Shown one piece after another: positions 62,519-64,000 of a stretch of 64,000 bases of DNA (its first letter is position 1; the number at the start of each line of letters is the position of its first letter). The translations under genes were made by a program, and so were the position numbers. This DNA comes from Marinilabiliaceae bacterium JC040 (GTDB taxonomy: Bacteria; Bacteroidota; Bacteroidia; Bacteroidales; Marinifilaceae). The stretch is taken from assembly GCA_022496785.1 (NCBI GenBank), contig SNAP01000008.1:1-64000 (forward strand), written 5' to 3'. The notes below the pieces were generated by a model. That model searched no databases. It was not told the origin of the DNA and saw only the letters and a list, made by a program, of their open reading frames with translations.

Positions 62519-63757
62519 ATGGAGATACAAGCTATAAAACAGAAATTTGGAATAATAGGAAATTCAAACGATTTAAATAGGGCAATAGATGTGGCTATTC
62601 AGGTTGCTCCTACTGATTTATCTGTTTTGATAACTGGAGAGAGTGGTACAGGTAAAGAAGTTTTTCCACAGATTATTCATTCAAATAGTGCAAGAAAACA
62701 TGGACAATATATAGCCGTAAACTGTGGAGCGATACCCGAGGGTACGATAGATTCAGAACTTTTTGGACATGAAAAAGGATCTTTTACAGGTGCTCTTTCA
62801 GATAGAAAAGGTTATTTTGAAGAGGCCAATGGAGGTACTATATTCCTAGATGAGATAGGAGAGTTACCTTTGTCAACTCAAGTTAGATTGCTTCGTGTAT
62901 TAGAAGTAGGGGAAATAATAAGGGTAGGTTCATCAAGTCCACAGAAAGTAAATGTAAGAGTTGTTGGGGCTACGAATGTGAACTTACTTAAAGCAATAAA
63001 AGAGGGTAAATTTAGAGAAGATTTATATTATAGATTGAATACTATTCCAATATCTGTTCCACCTTTAAGGGAGAGAAAAGATGATATAAAGCTATTATTT
63101 AGAAAGTTTGCTATGGACGTAGCAGAGAAATATAGAATGCCAATAATGCGATTAGCACCAGAGACTGAAGTGGCATTGGCAAATTATAGATGGCCAGGGA
63201 ATGTAAGGCAATTGAAAAATGTAACTGAGCAAATATCTGTACTTGAAAAAGATAGAGAGATTAGTTTGGATGTAATTAATAAATATATTCCGACAGATGC
63301 ATCACTATTACCTATGATAAGCCCAAAATCGGAAGAAGATAAGACGTTTTCTTCAGAAAGGGAGGTTCTGTATAAAGTTCTTTTTGATATGAAAAAGGAT
63401 ATGAATGAATTGAAGCAATTGGTATTCGATTTCATAGATAAAGAAAAAGATGGTGATGTAGATGAACAAACACGTTCAGTTATTCTTCAGAAATTAAGTA
63501 AAGAGGGAAATGTAAATATAATACCTTCAGCAGAAAAGTTTCCATCTAAGACACATAATTCTCATATAGAGGATCATAGAATTATGGATACTGAGGAAGT
63601 TATTGAAGAATCCTTATCTTTGGAAGACAAAGAGAAAGAATTAATATTAAAGGCATTGGAAAAGTATCAAGGGAAGAGAAAAGATGCTGCAAAGGAGTTA
63701 GGAATATCAGAAAGGACTCTTTATAGAAAAATAAAAGAATACAATATAAACAAATAG
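62519..63757 (+). CDS. Sigma-54-dependent transcriptional activator without a receiver domain
   Basis: A 412-residue AAA+ activator: Walker A GESGTGKE at residues 40-47, sigma-54 contact loop GSFTGA at 87-92, Walker B GGTIFLDEIGELP near 105, the arginine-finger region FREDLYYRLN near 167, and a C-terminal Fis-type HTH (KRKDAAKELGISERTLYRKI). There is no N-terminal sensor or receiver, so activity is probably set by level or by a partner. Residues about 270-360 form a low-complexity linker. It implies RpoN is present. It precedes lptE, as in other Bacteroidales. Confidence 0.92.
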   Translation: MEIQAIKQKFGIIGNSNDLNRAIDVAIQVAPTDLSVLITGESGTGKEVFPQIIHSNSARKHGQYIAVNCGAIPEGTIDSELFGHEKGSFTGALSDRKGYFEEANGGTIFLDEIGELPLSTQVRLLRVLEVGEIIRVGSSSPQKVNVRVVGATNVNLLKAIKEGKFREDLYYRLNTIPISVPPLRERKDDIKLLFRKFAMDVAEKYRMPIMRLAPETEVALANYRWPGNVRQLKNVTEQISVLEKDREISLDVINKYIPTDASLLPMISPKSEEDKTFSSEREVLYKVLFDMKKDMNELKQLVFDFIDKEKDGDVDEQTRSVILQKLSKEGNVNIIPSAEKFPSKTHNSHIEDHRIMDTEEVIEESLSLEDKEKELILKALEKYQGKRKDAAKELGISERTLYRKIKEYNINK

Positions 63758-63803
63758 AATAAATATTATTGATAAATTGATTCTATTATATTAACTTTGA
63801 GAT

Positions 63804-64000
63804 ATGAGAAAAGCAATATGTTTGACAATACTTTTGACTACGATATTATTTTCGTCGTGTAAATTACGAAGTGTTAGTTATACAATGACTGGGGGTACAA
63901 TACCTGCAGAGGCCAAGACTTTTTCAGTAGATTTCTTTCAAAATAAGGCACCTATTGTTGTTCCTTATCTTAGTTCTTATTTTACAGAGGAATTAAAGAA
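63804..64000 (+). CDS. lptE: LPS-assembly lipoprotein LptE (partial)
   Basis: The frame begins MRKAICLTILLTTILFSSCK with a lipobox at Cys19, then SYTMTGGTIPAEAKTFSVDF and PIVVPYLSSYFTEELK, matching Bacteroidetes LptE, the lipoprotein that plugs and supports the LptD channel. The window ends after about 65 residues, so the gene is truncated at the edge. It lies 46 bases after the sigma-54 activator. Confidence 0.88.
   Translation, partial: MRKAICLTILLTTILFSSCKLRSVSYTMTGGTIPAEAKTFSVDFFQNKAPIVVPYLSSYFTEELK

Noticed and set aside
1-64000. tRNA, rRNA, insertion sequence or prophage genes
   Set aside because: I read for tRNA T-loop patterns, transposase motifs and terminal inverted repeats and found none I could support; a covariance-model scan was not possible.

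Overview
The window is an AT-rich (about 30% GC by eye) chromosome segment from an anaerobic member of the Bacteroidota, most likely order Bacteroidales. The evidence is the gene content: the type IX secretion translocon SprA/Sov next to ruvA, fused SecDF, a NagZ/beta-lactamase-fold fusion, fimbrillin-type lipoproteins, glycine-lipid acyltransferases, DUF4494 and CCDC81-type HU proteins. Many genes are also preceded by the TAnnTTTG -7 element of the Bacteroidetes primary sigma factor, and Shine-Dalgarno sequences are scarce. An oxoacid:ferredoxin oxidoreductase, a HydG maturase for [FeFe]-hydrogenase, Rex, malate dehydrogenase and aspartate ammonia-lyase point to anaerobic, fumarate-centred, H2-linked metabolism. 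I cannot name the genus.

Layout. 1-2.2 kb: a decayed Rhs/polymorphic-toxin tip with frameshifted Rhs core end, a small membrane protein and two near-identical copies of a putative immunity gene, flanked by an imperfect repeat that copies the 3' end of the neighbouring acyltransferase gene. 2.3-4.1 kb (minus): glsA-glsB-like acyltransferases. 4.3-13.9 kb (plus): trpS, ruvA, sprA and a metallo-beta-lactamase-fold hydrolase, closed by a strong terminator. 14.15-29.9 kb (plus): a compact division and cell-wall cluster, rsmH-ftsL-ftsI-murE-mraY-murD-ftsW-murG-murC-ftsQ-ftsA-ftsZ1-ftsZ2. No mraZ lies in front of it, and two divergent ftsZ genes lie in tandem at its end. 29.9-38.6 kb (minus): korBA, nagZ fusion, a TlpA-like lipoprotein, meaB. 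38.7-40.7 kb (plus): folC and rex. 40.75-44.1 kb (minus): a small HTH protein and a 993-residue receiver/PPDK-N protein. 44.4-49.0 kb (plus): mdh, a retropepsin-like protein, secDF. 49.1-56.5 kb (plus): an accessory surface locus with an 11-bp periodic pyrimidine-rich array, a 50-residue peptide gene with a Gly/Asp/Trp tail, two fimbrillin-like lipoproteins, and a pair of carboxypeptidase-regulatory-domain proteins of which only the second has a beta-barrel. 56.5-62.3 kb (minus): aspA, DUF4494, an outer-membrane protein, an HU-like protein and hydG. 62.5-64 kb (plus): a sigma-54 activator and the start of lptE.

The most interesting observation is the tandem ftsZ pair. Both copies keep the nucleotide-binding and T7-loop catalytic motifs, but only the second carries the C-terminal peptide that normally binds FtsA. 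This suggests a two-FtsZ division system inside an otherwise ordinary cluster. Other points of note are a HydG with an altered C-terminal cysteine motif, the receiver-PPDK protein without swivel or PEP domains, and the small-peptide/fimbrillin locus. Gene starts were revised where the longest reading frame conflicted with promoter position or domain start.
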